Assembly (NCBI GenBank): GCA_017543005.1
Contig: JAFWEA010000203.1
Coordinates: 1-17,362 of the forward strand
Direction of reading: 5' to 3'
Origin: Solobacterium sp.
Lineage (GTDB): Bacteria > Bacillota_I > Bacilli_A > Erysipelotrichales > Erysipelotrichaceae
DNA length: 17,362 bases
In this document: positions 7,056 through 15,589 of the stretch, piece after piece
Position numbering within the stretch: the stretch's first letter is position 1
How the letters are laid out: every line of letters starts with the position of its first letter
Translations under genes and position numbers: made by a program
The notes under the pieces: generated by a model
What the model saw: the letters and a program-made list of their open reading frames with translations, nothing else
What the model was told of the DNA's origin: nothing
The model's database searches: none

Positions 7056-7767
7056 TGTGCTGATCGTCCTGACTGCCGGTATCCTCGGTGTCTGTGCCGT
7101 CGCTGTGCGGCCGGCCCTGGGGACGCCGGCAAGTCCGGGGGAAGTGAAAGGGCGCAGGCTGATCCGGGATGAGGCGGAAACGGACGGTGCCGCTGACATG
7201 TGGCAGCTGCTGCATGCGGAAAACAGCGATTTCATTGCCTGGCTGGATTTTGATTCCGGCCTGGTTTCCCTGCCGGTGGTGCAGGGGAAGGACAATGAAG
7301 TCTATCTGACCCGGAATTTTGACGGCAGTTCCGGCCCGCAGGGCACGGTCTTCCGCCATTGCGCCGCATCGTCAGACAGTCTGAACCAGGTTCTTTACGG
7401 CCATACCGTCTATTACGATGAAAAGGCAAAATTCTCGCCGCTGACCGTGCTGACCACGGCTGAGGGCCTGCAGGAAAACAGCCGGCTGCGGATGCTGTTT
7501 GAAACGGAAGAGCGTACGTATGATGTCTGTCTGGCTGTTTATGTGACGCCTGACGAACTGGAAGAATACGGGTATGACGATCCGGAACTGTCAGGAGAGA
7601 AGAAAAGCTGCTGGCTGGCCTGGGCCGAAGCCCATAAAACCGCCGGCAGTGCCCGGGCCATCGCAGCCGCTGACCCGCTTTTGACTCTGGAAACCTGCCG
7701 CCGCTATGACGAAGACACCCACCTGGTGGTGATCTGCCGGGAAAGCGGCAGGAAATCAATCCGTTAG
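7033..7767 (+). CDS. Class B sortase (diverged active site)
   Basis: This 244-residue membrane-anchored cysteine transpeptidase has an N-terminal signal-anchor helix (~residues 7-28). Class B features follow in order: NSDFIAWLDF, SLPVVQGKDNEVYL, GTVFRH, LYGHTVYYDEKAKFSPL with His124, and LTLETC with Cys222. The usual catalytic Arg precedes the final 'LVV' strand about eight residues after Cys; here that position is His230 (DEDTHLVV). An Arg remains further on (VICRE), and two Args follow the Cys directly. The family's TLSTC is TLETC. Sortases cleave sorting signals and attach proteins to the wall or to each other; here the likely clients are the two upstream proteins. The gene overlaps the small protein by 23 nt. 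The ATG at 7033 has only a weak ribosome-binding site; GTG 7057 is an alternative start that would shorten the N-terminal cytoplasmic tip. Confidence 0.88.
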   Translation: MRESILYDVLIVLTAGILGVCAVAVRPALGTPASPGEVKGRRLIRDEAETDGAADMWQLLHAENSDFIAWLDFDSGLVSLPVVQGKDNEVYLTRNFDGSSGPQGTVFRHCAASSDSLNQVLYGHTVYYDEKAKFSPLTVLTTAEGLQENSRLRMLFETEERTYDVCLAVYVTPDELEEYGYDDPELSGEKKSCWLAWAEAHKTAGSARAIAAADPLLTLETCRRYDEDTHLVVICRESGRKSIR

Positions 7768-7799
7768 CATGGCGTAAAACAGGGTACAGTCAAAAGAAG

Positions 7800-7836
7800 A
7801 AAAGGATATTCTGCCGATTATGCAGATATCCTTTTT
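7800..7836 (+). terminator. Rho-independent terminator after the sortase locus
   Basis: The 5' arm AAAGGATAT(T)CTGC (7801-7814) pairs with GCAGATATCCTTT (7822-7834) around a 7-base loop, with one bulged T, and ends in a run of T (7832-7836). The A-rich 5' side makes it potentially bidirectional. It closes the surface-protein operon 33 bases after the sortase stop. Confidence 0.88.
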
Positions 7837-7862
7837 GAATTCTGGTTATTGAATGGTAAAAT
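7835..7862 (+). promoter_or_regulatory. Predicted sigma-A type promoter of the glycogen operon
   Basis: The -35 box is TTGAAT (7835-7840), followed by a 16-base spacer and a -10 box TAAAAT (7857-7862). The -35 lies in the T-tract of the preceding terminator, so the two elements are packed together. A start near 7869 would leave a leader of about 25 bases before the glgB ribosome-binding site GAAAGGGG (7877-7884). Confidence 0.6.
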
Positions 7863-7894
7863 GTTACGGTAATACTGAAAGGGGTAAACCTCTT

Positions 7895-9799
7895 ATGAGC
7901 GCGAAAACAATCATTGAACGCTTTCACCAGGGAGATACCATCAGAGCCTATCAGCTTTTCGGGGCTCACCGCCATGGCGATAACTGTACATTTACCGTAT
8001 ATGCACCGGGCGCTGCAGCAGTCAGCGTTATCGGTTCCTTTAATGACTGGGATCACACTGCCCATCCGATGGTGATGTCAGAAAACGGCATCTGGGAGGT
8101 GACGATTCCCGGGGTCCGGGAGTGGGATTCCTACAAGCTTCACATTACCGACCAGTCCGGCCGCAGTTTTGACAAAGCCGATCCGTATGCTGCCTACAGC
8201 GAGACCAGGCCTTCATCCGCATCCAAGGTTGTCGATCTTGACCGGATTACCTGGACAGATGAGAAATGGATGAGCAGCCGGACCCGGAATTATGACCGTC
8301 CGGTAAGCATTTATGAAGTCTATGCCGGCGGCTGGCAGAAGGATGACAAGGGCAACTGCACCTATGACCAGCTGCGGGAGAAACTGATTCCGTATGTGAT
8401 CGAGCACGGCTTTACGCATATTGAACTGATGCCGCTGAACGAGCATCCGTTTGACGGTTCCTGGGGCTACCAGGTCAGCGGCTATTATTCCCTGACCAGC
8501 CGGTATGGCAATCCGGAAGAGTTTGCGGCCTTTGTCAATGCCTGCCACGAAGCGGGCATCGGGGTCATCATGGACGTTGTACCGGTGCACTTCGTCAAGG
8601 ATGATTTCGGCCTGCGGGAGTTCGACGGCACGCCGCTGTATGAATATCCGCACAAAAATGACGCCGAATCCGAATGGGGAACACTCAATTTTGACCTGGG
8701 CCGGGATGAAGTCCGTTCCTTCCTGATGAGTTCGGTCGCTTTCTGGCTGGAGACCTATCATATCGACGGGATCCGGATCGATGCGGTTTCCAATCTGATC
8801 TACTGGGGCGGCAACCGGGACCGGGGTGTAAACGGCGGTTCCTTGGAATTCGTCAAGCGTCTGAATTATCACATTCATGAAGCCTATCCGGATGTCATGA
8901 TGATTGCCGAGGACAGCTCGGACTTTCCGCATGTCACTTCGGATGTTGACATCGGTCTGGGCTTTGACTATAAGTGGGATCTGGGCTGGATGCACGATAC
9001 GCTGAAGTACTATGAAACCGACCCGATCTACAGATACTACGATCACAATAAGCTGACCTTCTCGATGATGTACTTCTACAGCGAGCGGTTTATCCTGCCG
9101 TTCAGCCATGACGAGAACGTGCATGGCAAGAAGACGGTCATCGACCGGATGTGGGGCACATATGAGCAGAAGTTCGCGCAGGTGCGGAATCTGTATGCCT
9201 ATATGTTTGCCCATCCCGGCAAGAAGCTGAATTTCATGGGCAATGAGATTGCCACATTCCGTGAATTCGATGAAGCCAAGGAACTGGACTGGTTCCTGCT
9301 CAAGTATCCGGTGCACGATGCGTTCCTGCGGTACTTTACCGATCTGAACCAGATCTATCTGCACCACCCGTGCCTGTCGAAGTATGATTATGCCGGCGAC
9401 CGCGGCTTCCGCTGGATCGATGCCGACAACGCGACCCAGTCCATCTATTCGTTCTTCCGCGAGGATGAGAAGGAAATACTGGTCTGCATCCTGAATATGA
9501 CCGGTGCTTCGTATGAAGACTTTGTCCTGCCTGCTCCGGCTGCCGGGAAGTATGTGGAAGTTCTGAATTCCGAAAAGGATATCTACGGCGGCTGCAATAT
9601 GTGCAACTTCAAGCCGCTGAAGACAAAGGAAGTCAAAATTGCCCTGCCGCCGGAGCCTGAAGAGAAGGCGGCGGAAGAAACTGCCGCGGGCAAAACAGCG
9701 AAGAAGAAGCGGGCAAAGAAAGAAAAATACAGAGTTGAACATCAGCTGACGGTACGGCTGGCGCCGTTTGGGGCCGTCTGGCTGGTCATGGAGAAATAA
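7895..9799 (+). CDS. glgB: 1,4-alpha-glucan branching enzyme
   Basis: GlgB (EC 2.4.1.18) transfers alpha-1,4 glucan chains to alpha-1,6 branch points during glycogen synthesis in the cytoplasm. It has 634 residues from ATG 7895. An N-terminal CBM48 (~20-110, with VIGSFNDW) precedes the GH13 barrel. The barrel carries MDVVPVHF, GIRIDAV (nucleophile Asp296), AEDSS (acid/base Glu339, where AEES is commoner) and FSHDENVHGK (Asp406). A beta-rich C-terminal domain ends in APFGAVWLVME. The length fits short Gram-positive GlgBs that lack the extra N1 domain. I chose 7895 over the in-frame ATG at 7853 because 7853 lies within the predicted promoter, ahead of its -10 box, and 7895 has the ribosome-binding site GAAAGGGG. 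One oddity is a Glu/Ala/Lys-rich insert (~586-615, including KKKRAKKEK) in the C-terminal domain. It is first in a glgB-glgP-pulA operon. Confidence 0.96.
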   Translation: MSAKTIIERFHQGDTIRAYQLFGAHRHGDNCTFTVYAPGAAAVSVIGSFNDWDHTAHPMVMSENGIWEVTIPGVREWDSYKLHITDQSGRSFDKADPYAAYSETRPSSASKVVDLDRITWTDEKWMSSRTRNYDRPVSIYEVYAGGWQKDDKGNCTYDQLREKLIPYVIEHGFTHIELMPLNEHPFDGSWGYQVSGYYSLTSRYGNPEEFAAFVNACHEAGIGVIMDVVPVHFVKDDFGLREFDGTPLYEYPHKNDAESEWGTLNFDLGRDEVRSFLMSSVAFWLETYHIDGIRIDAVSNLIYWGGNRDRGVNGGSLEFVKRLNYHIHEAYPDVMMIAEDSSDFPHVTSDVDIGLGFDYKWDLGWMHDTLKYYETDPIYRYYDHNKLTFSMMYFYSERFILPFSHDENVHGKKTVIDRMWGTYEQKFAQVRNLYAYMFAHPGKKLNFMGNEIATFREFDEAKELDWFLLKYPVHDAFLRYFTDLNQIYLHHPCLSKYDYAGDRGFRWIDADNATQSIYSFFREDEKEILVCILNMTGASYEDFVLPAPAAGKYVEVLNSEKDIYGGCNMCNFKPLKTKEVKIALPPEPEEKAAEETAAGKTAKKKRAKKEKYRVEHQLTVRLAPFGAVWLVMEK

Positions 9800-9813
9800 G
9801 GGGGTTTATCTGC

Positions 9814-12216
9814 ATGTTTGAAAGCAAAGAAAAGTTCATTGAAGAGTACAAGGAAAGGGTCGCCCAGACGTTCGGCACATCGCTGGAACGTACACATCCG
9901 GCTGACCGCTTTCTGGTCCTCAGTGATATGGTCCGCGATCACGCGAGTGTCAACTGGCGTGACACGAACGCCAAGGCCCGCAGCAAGCAGGGAAAGACAG
10001 TATTCTACTTTTCGATGGAGTTCCTGCTGGGCCGCAGCCTGAAGAACAACCTGAAGAATCTCGGTATCTTTGACATGGTCCGGGAAGGCTTTGAAGATCT
10101 GGGCCTTTCCCTGGATGATGTGCTGGAAACCGAATCGGACGCAGGTCTGGGCAACGGCGGTCTGGGCCGGCTGGCAGCCTGCTTCATGGATTCGGCCGCG
10201 ACATTGAACTATCCGGTGCACGGCGACTGCCTGCGCTATCAGTACGGCATGTTCCGGCAGAAGATCAACGAAGCCGGCGAACAGATTGAAATACCTGACA
10301 TGTGGCTGCGCATCGGCAACCCGTGGGAAATCCGCAAGGTCAAGAACACGGTTGAAGTGCGCTACTGGGGTCATGTCAACGTAACCGGCGACGTGAACGG
10401 CGACCTGCATTTTGACCATGTCGGTGCGACGGTTGTCCGGGCAGTCCCGTATGATATGCCGATGATCGGCGCGAACACAAAAATGACCAACACGCTGCGG
10501 CTGTGGTCGGCTGAACCGGCGGACGAAGTGCCGGCCGGCATGGACTACCGTGATTATCTTTCCAAGGTCAGCGAGATCTGCCGCAACGTCTATCCGGATG
10601 ATTCCACGGAAGACGGCCGGTTCCTGCGCCTGAAGCAGCAGTATTTCCTGGTGGCGGCCGGTATCCAGACCATCGTCAGGGAACATCTGGAAAACAATCC
10701 GTCCCTAGACAACCTGGCCGACAAGGTGTGCATACAGCTGAATGATACGCACCCGGTCCTGGCGATTCCGGAACTGATGCGGGTACTGATGGATGAGCAT
10801 GGCTACAAGTGGCAGGCGGCCTTTGAGATCACCCGCAATGTCATGGCCTATACCAACCATACGATCATGGTGGAAGCGCTGGAAGCCTGGCCGGTCAGCT
10901 ATGTGCAGAGACTTCTGCCGCGTATCTATATGATTATCGAAGAACTCGACCGGCAGGCAGTCACTTACATTCAGAACCGCTTTCCGGGCGACTACGGCCT
11001 GGTGCAGCGGACCAGAATCATTGACAACAATGCCATCCAGATGGCGCGGATTGCCATCCATGACGGGTTCAGCGTCAACGGTGTTGCTGGGATCCATACC
11101 GAAATCCTGAAGAACGATCTGTTCAAGGACTTCTATTATCTGTATCCGTGGAAGTTCTCCAACAAGACCAACGGCATTACCCCGCGCAGATGGTGCCTGT
11201 ATGCCAATCCGGAACTGGAAGCGCTGCTGGACAGGACCATCGGCAAGGAATACCGGAACAATTTTGACAAGATTGCGGATCTGGAGGCTTATGTCGATGA
11301 TCCGCAGCTGCAGCATGACTTCCTGGTGGTGAAGCATCAGCGCAAGGAGATCATGGCGGATTACATCCGCAAGACGACCGGAATCGAAGTCAAGTCCGAA
11401 GCTATCTTTGATACCCAGGCCAAGCGTCTGCATGCCTACAAGCGACAGCTGCTCAACATCCTGCATGTCATCTACCTGTATCAGCGGGCCAAGGATGATC
11501 CGAACTTCCGCATCTATCCGCGGGTGTTCCTGTTTGCGGCCAAGGCGGCTCCGGCCTATGTATTTGCCAAGAAAGTCATCAAGCTCATCAATAACGTGGC
11601 CCAGGTCATCAACAACGATCCGATGGTCAACGGCATGATGAAGGTTGTCTTCCTGCCTGACTACCGGGTCAGCATGTCCGAACTGCTGGTCACGGCAACC
11701 GATGTCAGTGAACAGATTTCCATGGCCGGCAAGGAAGCCAGCGGCACCGGCAATATGAAGTTCATGATGAACGGAGCCATTACCCTCGGCACCCTGGACG
11801 GGGCCAATGTGGAAATCGACCAGCTGGTCGGCCGGGAAAACGATGTCATCTTCGGCAAGACCGTGGATCAGATTGCGTCCTTCCGGGACGGCTACCGGGC
11901 CTGGGACTTCTGCATGGGTGACAGACGCCTGATGAAGGCTGTCAACAGCCTGGTTGACGGCACCTGGAGCAGAAAGGTCGATGACTTCCGGCTGATTTAC
12001 GATGAACTGCTGGGCCGGAATGACGAATATCTGGTGCTGGCGGATTTCGACGCCTATGTCAGTGCCCAGGAAGAAATCGAACGGCGTTACCGGGAACGGA
12101 ACAACTGGGCAAGAAGCTGCCTGATCAACATTGCCAGATCGGCATACTTCTCCAGTGACCGGACAATCAGCCAGTATGCAAAAGACATCTGGCATGTTGA
12201 GCCGCTGGAGTTCTAG
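9814..12216 (+). CDS. glgP: Glycogen/maltodextrin phosphorylase
   Basis: This GT35 phosphorylase (EC 2.4.1.1) releases glucose-1-phosphate from the non-reducing ends of alpha-1,4 glucans, using pyridoxal phosphate. It has 800 residues, normal for the family. Visible family blocks are FSMEFLLGRSL, GLGNGGLGRLAACFMDS, YQYGMFRQ, QLNDTHP, KRLHAYKRQ and EASGTGNMKFMMNGA, with PLP-binding Lys649 followed by TLDGANVEI. Substrate choice between glycogen and maltodextrin cannot be told from the sequence; glgB and pulA alongside favour glycogen. The start at 9814 has AAGGGGG nine bases upstream and lies 14 bases after glgB. The protein is intact, with no missing catalytic block. Confidence 0.96.
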   Translation: MFESKEKFIEEYKERVAQTFGTSLERTHPADRFLVLSDMVRDHASVNWRDTNAKARSKQGKTVFYFSMEFLLGRSLKNNLKNLGIFDMVREGFEDLGLSLDDVLETESDAGLGNGGLGRLAACFMDSAATLNYPVHGDCLRYQYGMFRQKINEAGEQIEIPDMWLRIGNPWEIRKVKNTVEVRYWGHVNVTGDVNGDLHFDHVGATVVRAVPYDMPMIGANTKMTNTLRLWSAEPADEVPAGMDYRDYLSKVSEICRNVYPDDSTEDGRFLRLKQQYFLVAAGIQTIVREHLENNPSLDNLADKVCIQLNDTHPVLAIPELMRVLMDEHGYKWQAAFEITRNVMAYTNHTIMVEALEAWPVSYVQRLLPRIYMIIEELDRQAVTYIQNRFPGDYGLVQRTRIIDNNAIQMARIAIHDGFSVNGVAGIHTEILKNDLFKDFYYLYPWKFSNKTNGITPRRWCLYANPELEALLDRTIGKEYRNNFDKIADLEAYVDDPQLQHDFLVVKHQRKEIMADYIRKTTGIEVKSEAIFDTQAKRLHAYKRQLLNILHVIYLYQRAKDDPNFRIYPRVFLFAAKAAPAYVFAKKVIKLINNVAQVINNDPMVNGMMKVVFLPDYRVSMSELLVTATDVSEQISMAGKEASGTGNMKFMMNGAITLGTLDGANVEIDQLVGRENDVIFGKTVDQIASFRDGYRAWDFCMGDRRLMKAVNSLVDGTWSRKVDDFRLIYDELLGRNDEYLVLADFDAYVSAQEEIERRYRERNNWARSCLINIARSAYFSSDRTISQYAKDIWHVEPLEF

Positions 12217-12224
12217 GAGGAAGC

Positions 12225-14309
12225 ATGGAACAGGTCAGAGCCTGGCTGGATGACCGCCGGACTGTCCGGGTAACCATTTCCCGGCAGTTCTATGACGGCA
12301 GCTGCGACCGCTTCTATATCGAAAGCGGCAGTACCACGGTTGCCTGTGTCATTGAAGAGCGGCTAGAACTGCTCGACGGTATTTCCTATACCCTCTGGAC
12401 GGAAAAAGAACTCCTGCCGTCGGATGAACTCATTCTCTGGGAAGAACACGGCTGCAGTGTGCCTGTCTGCACACGCTTTATCACCCGGACTTCCTGGTTT
12501 GAAGAAACATACTCTTACAATGGTCCCCTGGGGGCGGAATACGACCGCCAGGCGACCATTTTCCGCGTGTGGGCGCCGACTGCCCTGGAAGTGCAGCTGA
12601 TCCTTCTGGAAGAAGGCCAGCGCTGCCAGTACCCGATGACCCGCACCGACTGCGGGGTGTACGAGCTGCGCCTGCCGGGAAACTGGAAAAATACGCTTTA
12701 CAAATACTTTATCCGGCACAACGGCACCTGCACGGAGACGATTGACCCGTACGGCCTCAGCAGCAATGCCAACGGCCGCTGGAGCGCGGTCATTGACCCG
12801 CATGATGTCGTCCTGTCCCCGAGCCGGGAAGCCCTGCCGGAAATGGCTTCACCGTGTGACGCGGTCATTTACGAATGCAATGTCCGGGACCTGACGAGCC
12901 GGGAAACCTCCGGCACGGAAGTGCACGGCAAGTTTATTTCGCTGATGGCGGAAGGAACCTCGTACAATGGCTGGTCCACCGGGCTGTCCTACCTGCAGGA
13001 ACTGGGCATCACGCATGTGCAGTTTCAGCCGGTGCTGGACTTTGTCACGGTGGATGAAAAGCACCCGTACCGGGGCTACAACTGGGGCTATGACCCGCTG
13101 CAGTTCTTTGCCCTGGAAGGTTCCTATTCCACGGCGCCGGATACCCCGGTGCAGCGCATGAAGGAATTTGCCGTCCTGGTGCGCACCCTGCATGATCACG
13201 GGATCCGGGTGATTGTCGATGTCGTGTTCAACCATGTCTATGACATGGAATGCAGCGCCCTGGAACAGTGTGTGCCGTATTACTATTTCCGCTACGCCGG
13301 GGACACCCGCTCCAACGGCTCGTTCTGCGGCAACGACCTCGATTCCGGCCGGTTCATGGTCAGAAAGCTGATCATTGACGCGGTCTGCTCGCTGGTGGAT
13401 CTTTATGATGTGGACGGTTTCCGCTTCGATCTGATGGGCATCCTCGATGTCGGGACGATGAACCGGATTGAACTGGAAGTGCATGCCCGCAAGCCGGACG
13501 CCCTGATCTACGGGGAAGGCTGGGATATGCCGACCGCGCTGGCCCGGGAAGAAAAGGCCATCATTGCCAATGAAAACATGATGCCCGGGATCGGGACATT
13601 CAACGACCTGTTCCGGGATATCGTCAAGGGCGGCACAACCGATGACCGGCAGGGGGAGGCGGGCTTCCTCAGCGGCAGTCCGGCGGATTATGCCGGCTTC
13701 CAGAGTGCCATGGCCGGCATGGCCAATCCGGCCCTTGCCCACAGCCGCTATCTTTCACCGGCCCAGAGCATCAACGGTCCGGAAACCCATGACAACGCCA
13801 CGCTGTTTGACAAGCTGGCCATTGTCTGCCGGCACGAAAACGAGATGTTCCGGGTAGCCCGGCAGAAACTGATTCTCTGTGCAACGCTGTTTGCCCAGGG
13901 CATTCCGTTCCTGCACGCCGGGGTGGAATTCTGCGGCACGAAGCACGGCAATACAAACTCGTACCGGGCCGGAGATATCATCAACGGCATGGACTGGTCC
14001 CGCCGCGGGCATTACAGTGATGTCGTCGATTATGTCAAGGCAGCCATTTCCCTGCGGAAGGAACTGCCAGAGCTTAGGCTCTATAAGCCGGAGGATGTCA
14101 GCGGCATCTGGGCAGATGTGCAGAACGGGCTCAATATCACCGGCATCCGCGGCATCAGAATCATCTTCAATCCGAAAACAGAAACAGAAGAATATCATTT
14201 TTCCGGCCGGGGCACCGTACTGTTCGATGAACACGGCCGCTGTGAGAGACCTGTGCAGGACTGGCTGGTCGCCGCTCCGGTCAGTGTCATTGTGATGCGG
14301 ATGGAATAA
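12225..14309 (+). CDS. pulA: Type I pullulanase (glycogen/starch debranching enzyme)
   Basis: This 694-residue GH13 debranching enzyme (EC 3.2.1.41) hydrolyses alpha-1,6 branch points. It has no signal peptide, so it should act in the cytoplasm on glycogen or imported dextrins. The type I pullulanase signature YNWGYDP is at residues 285-291. GH13 motifs are DVVFNHVY, GFRFDLMG (nucleophile Asp402), YGEGWDM (acid/base Glu431) and PETHDNATLF (Asp523). Residues ~105-200 (ATIFRVWAPTALEVQLIL) are a CBM48-like domain; the first ~100 residues form an additional beta-type module I cannot name firmly. The start at 12225 has AGGAGG overlapping the glgP stop, four bases from the ATG. With phosphorylase next door, the pair would shorten chains and remove limit-dextrin branches. 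Confidence 0.94.
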   Translation: MEQVRAWLDDRRTVRVTISRQFYDGSCDRFYIESGSTTVACVIEERLELLDGISYTLWTEKELLPSDELILWEEHGCSVPVCTRFITRTSWFEETYSYNGPLGAEYDRQATIFRVWAPTALEVQLILLEEGQRCQYPMTRTDCGVYELRLPGNWKNTLYKYFIRHNGTCTETIDPYGLSSNANGRWSAVIDPHDVVLSPSREALPEMASPCDAVIYECNVRDLTSRETSGTEVHGKFISLMAEGTSYNGWSTGLSYLQELGITHVQFQPVLDFVTVDEKHPYRGYNWGYDPLQFFALEGSYSTAPDTPVQRMKEFAVLVRTLHDHGIRVIVDVVFNHVYDMECSALEQCVPYYYFRYAGDTRSNGSFCGNDLDSGRFMVRKLIIDAVCSLVDLYDVDGFRFDLMGILDVGTMNRIELEVHARKPDALIYGEGWDMPTALAREEKAIIANENMMPGIGTFNDLFRDIVKGGTTDDRQGEAGFLSGSPADYAGFQSAMAGMANPALAHSRYLSPAQSINGPETHDNATLFDKLAIVCRHENEMFRVARQKLILCATLFAQGIPFLHAGVEFCGTKHGNTNSYRAGDIINGMDWSRRGHYSDVVDYVKAAISLRKELPELRLYKPEDVSGIWADVQNGLNITGIRGIRIIFNPKTETEEYHFSGRGTVLFDEHGRCERPVQDWLVAAPVSVIVMRME

Positions 14310-14311
14310 CT

Positions 14312-15589
14312 ATGAACAAAACAGGAAGAAAAACCCTGCTGGTAACCGGGCTCGTGCTCTGCGGGCTTCTTTCTGCCTGCGCCCGTCCGAAAGAACCGGA
14401 ACAGGTGCAGGAAACCGCGTCGGCAGAACCGGAGCCGACCCCGAAGATCCGCCGCTTCAGCACCGAGGAAGCCCGGCTGGAAACCGGCCGGCTGGCGGAG
14501 CTGATCCAGGCAAAAGACTGGCAGGGCCTGCGGGACGCCTGCCGGGTATCGCCGGATGCGCTGATCAATCAGCTGGAAGGGCTGTCCCTGGCCGGGGAAA
14601 CGGTCACTCTGTATGCGTTCCATGATGAGGAACGAATGGCCGGCTATGCGGACTTCGGCAGCCGGATCCGGGTGGTTTTCCACTATGACAATGAATTTTA
14701 TGTCACTTCCTTCATGACCGAACCGGTGCCGATCGAACCGGTGCCGGGGCGGGATGCCGAATGGACAGAACAGCTGGTCATGATCGGCAACGAACCGATG
14801 GTTTACGGGCTGCTGACGGTGCCGGCTGACAAGACCGATGCGCCGGTAGCCGTACTCCTGCCGGAAAACCTGGATGCGGATATCCGCTCCTCCGGCAATG
14901 ATGCCTGGTTCCGTGAGGAACTGGCTCATGAGCTGGCTGAGCGCGGGGTGGCGGTGCTGCGCTGGGAAATGCGCCGGCATGCGGATTCCGCCGTGCTGAT
15001 GAATGATCCGGCCATGTCGCTGGACCGGGCCGTGCTCAACGATCTGGCCTATGCCGTGCACAACCTTGAAAACATGCCGGTGGACCCGACCGATATCACG
15101 CTGATCGGCATCGGTGAAAGTGCCGTGCTGGCCGCCTCGGCTGTATACAATCATTTTGAAATTACCGGCGGCCTGGTGCTGATGGCCCTGCCGCAGGAAA
15201 CAGGTGTATCCTACTTTGCCAAGCAGGCCGGTCTGCCGGAAGAAGATCTGGAAGAGCTGAAGCAGATGCTGGCCGATGACGAAGTGCCGGAGATGTGGAA
15301 CGGCTGGCCTGCCGCAGCCTGGAAACAGTGGCATGACGTGGATCAGAACCGTTATATGAAATATGTCAAGGCCCCGGTGCTGGTGCTGCATGGTGAGCAG
15401 TCCGGCGGGGAAGAAGCCTGGACATACTGGCAGAAAGAGCTGAAGAACCGCTCCCGGACCATCCTGCAGTCCTATGAGGATCTGGATGATCATCTGCGGG
15501 ATGAAGACGGGAAGCTGGATGAAGATGCCTTGGATGACCTTGCGTACTGGATCCGCATCGGCGCCCTGCCGGAAAGGAAAAAGTCATGA
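14312..15589 (+). CDS. Lipoprotein with alpha/beta-hydrolase-like domain, eroded triad
   Basis: This 425-residue lipoprotein has a lipobox LLSAC (lipid-modified Cys23) after a short basic and hydrophobic leader, so it should sit on the outer face of the membrane. Residues ~24-50 are a Glu/Pro linker. Residues ~50-150 resemble the DUF3887-type domain often found ahead of such hydrolases. From ~170 the pattern is an alpha/beta hydrolase: MVYGLLTVPADKTDAPVAVLLP, then VAVLRWEMRRHADSA, then ITLIGIGESAV with Ser270 in the nucleophile-elbow position, then APVLVLHGEQS, then LDDHL with His394. The elbow GESAV lacks the usual second Gly, and the acid position after 'LHGE' reads QS where Asp is expected. 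It may therefore be a weak or non-enzymatic member. It starts 2 bases after pulA and overlaps ung, so it is likely co-transcribed. Substrate unknown. Confidence 0.75.
   Translation: MNKTGRKTLLVTGLVLCGLLSACARPKEPEQVQETASAEPEPTPKIRRFSTEEARLETGRLAELIQAKDWQGLRDACRVSPDALINQLEGLSLAGETVTLYAFHDEERMAGYADFGSRIRVVFHYDNEFYVTSFMTEPVPIEPVPGRDAEWTEQLVMIGNEPMVYGLLTVPADKTDAPVAVLLPENLDADIRSSGNDAWFREELAHELAERGVAVLRWEMRRHADSAVLMNDPAMSLDRAVLNDLAYAVHNLENMPVDPTDITLIGIGESAVLAASAVYNHFEITGGLVLMALPQETGVSYFAKQAGLPEEDLEELKQMLADDEVPEMWNGWPAAAWKQWHDVDQNRYMKYVKAPVLVLHGEQSGGEEAWTYWQKELKNRSRTILQSYEDLDDHLRDEDGKLDEDALDDLAYWIRIGALPERKKS

Noticed and set aside
6456..7767. Surface locus as a decaying pseudogene cluster
   Set aside because: Despite unusual motifs, there are no frameshifts or internal stops, start/stop couplings are intact and the catalytic Cys and His of the sortase are retained.
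7853..7894. Upstream in-frame ATG as the glgB start
   Set aside because: It lies within the predicted promoter, ahead of the -10 box, and would add 14 residues not seen in the family. ATG 7895 has a good ribosome-binding site.
8213..9742. Antisense open frame (509 codons) opposite glgB
   Set aside because: It is in the same reverse-frame relation as the other shadows and has no family resemblance; glgB is certain on the + strand.
10705..12195. Antisense open frame (496 codons) opposite glgP
   Set aside because: It is a shadow of a fully conserved phosphorylase, with no credible protein features.
14195..15493. Antisense open frame (432 codons) opposite the lipoprotein gene
   Set aside because: The His/Gln/Arg/Ile-rich composition is typical of reverse-strand readings here, while the sense gene has a lipobox and coupled neighbours.
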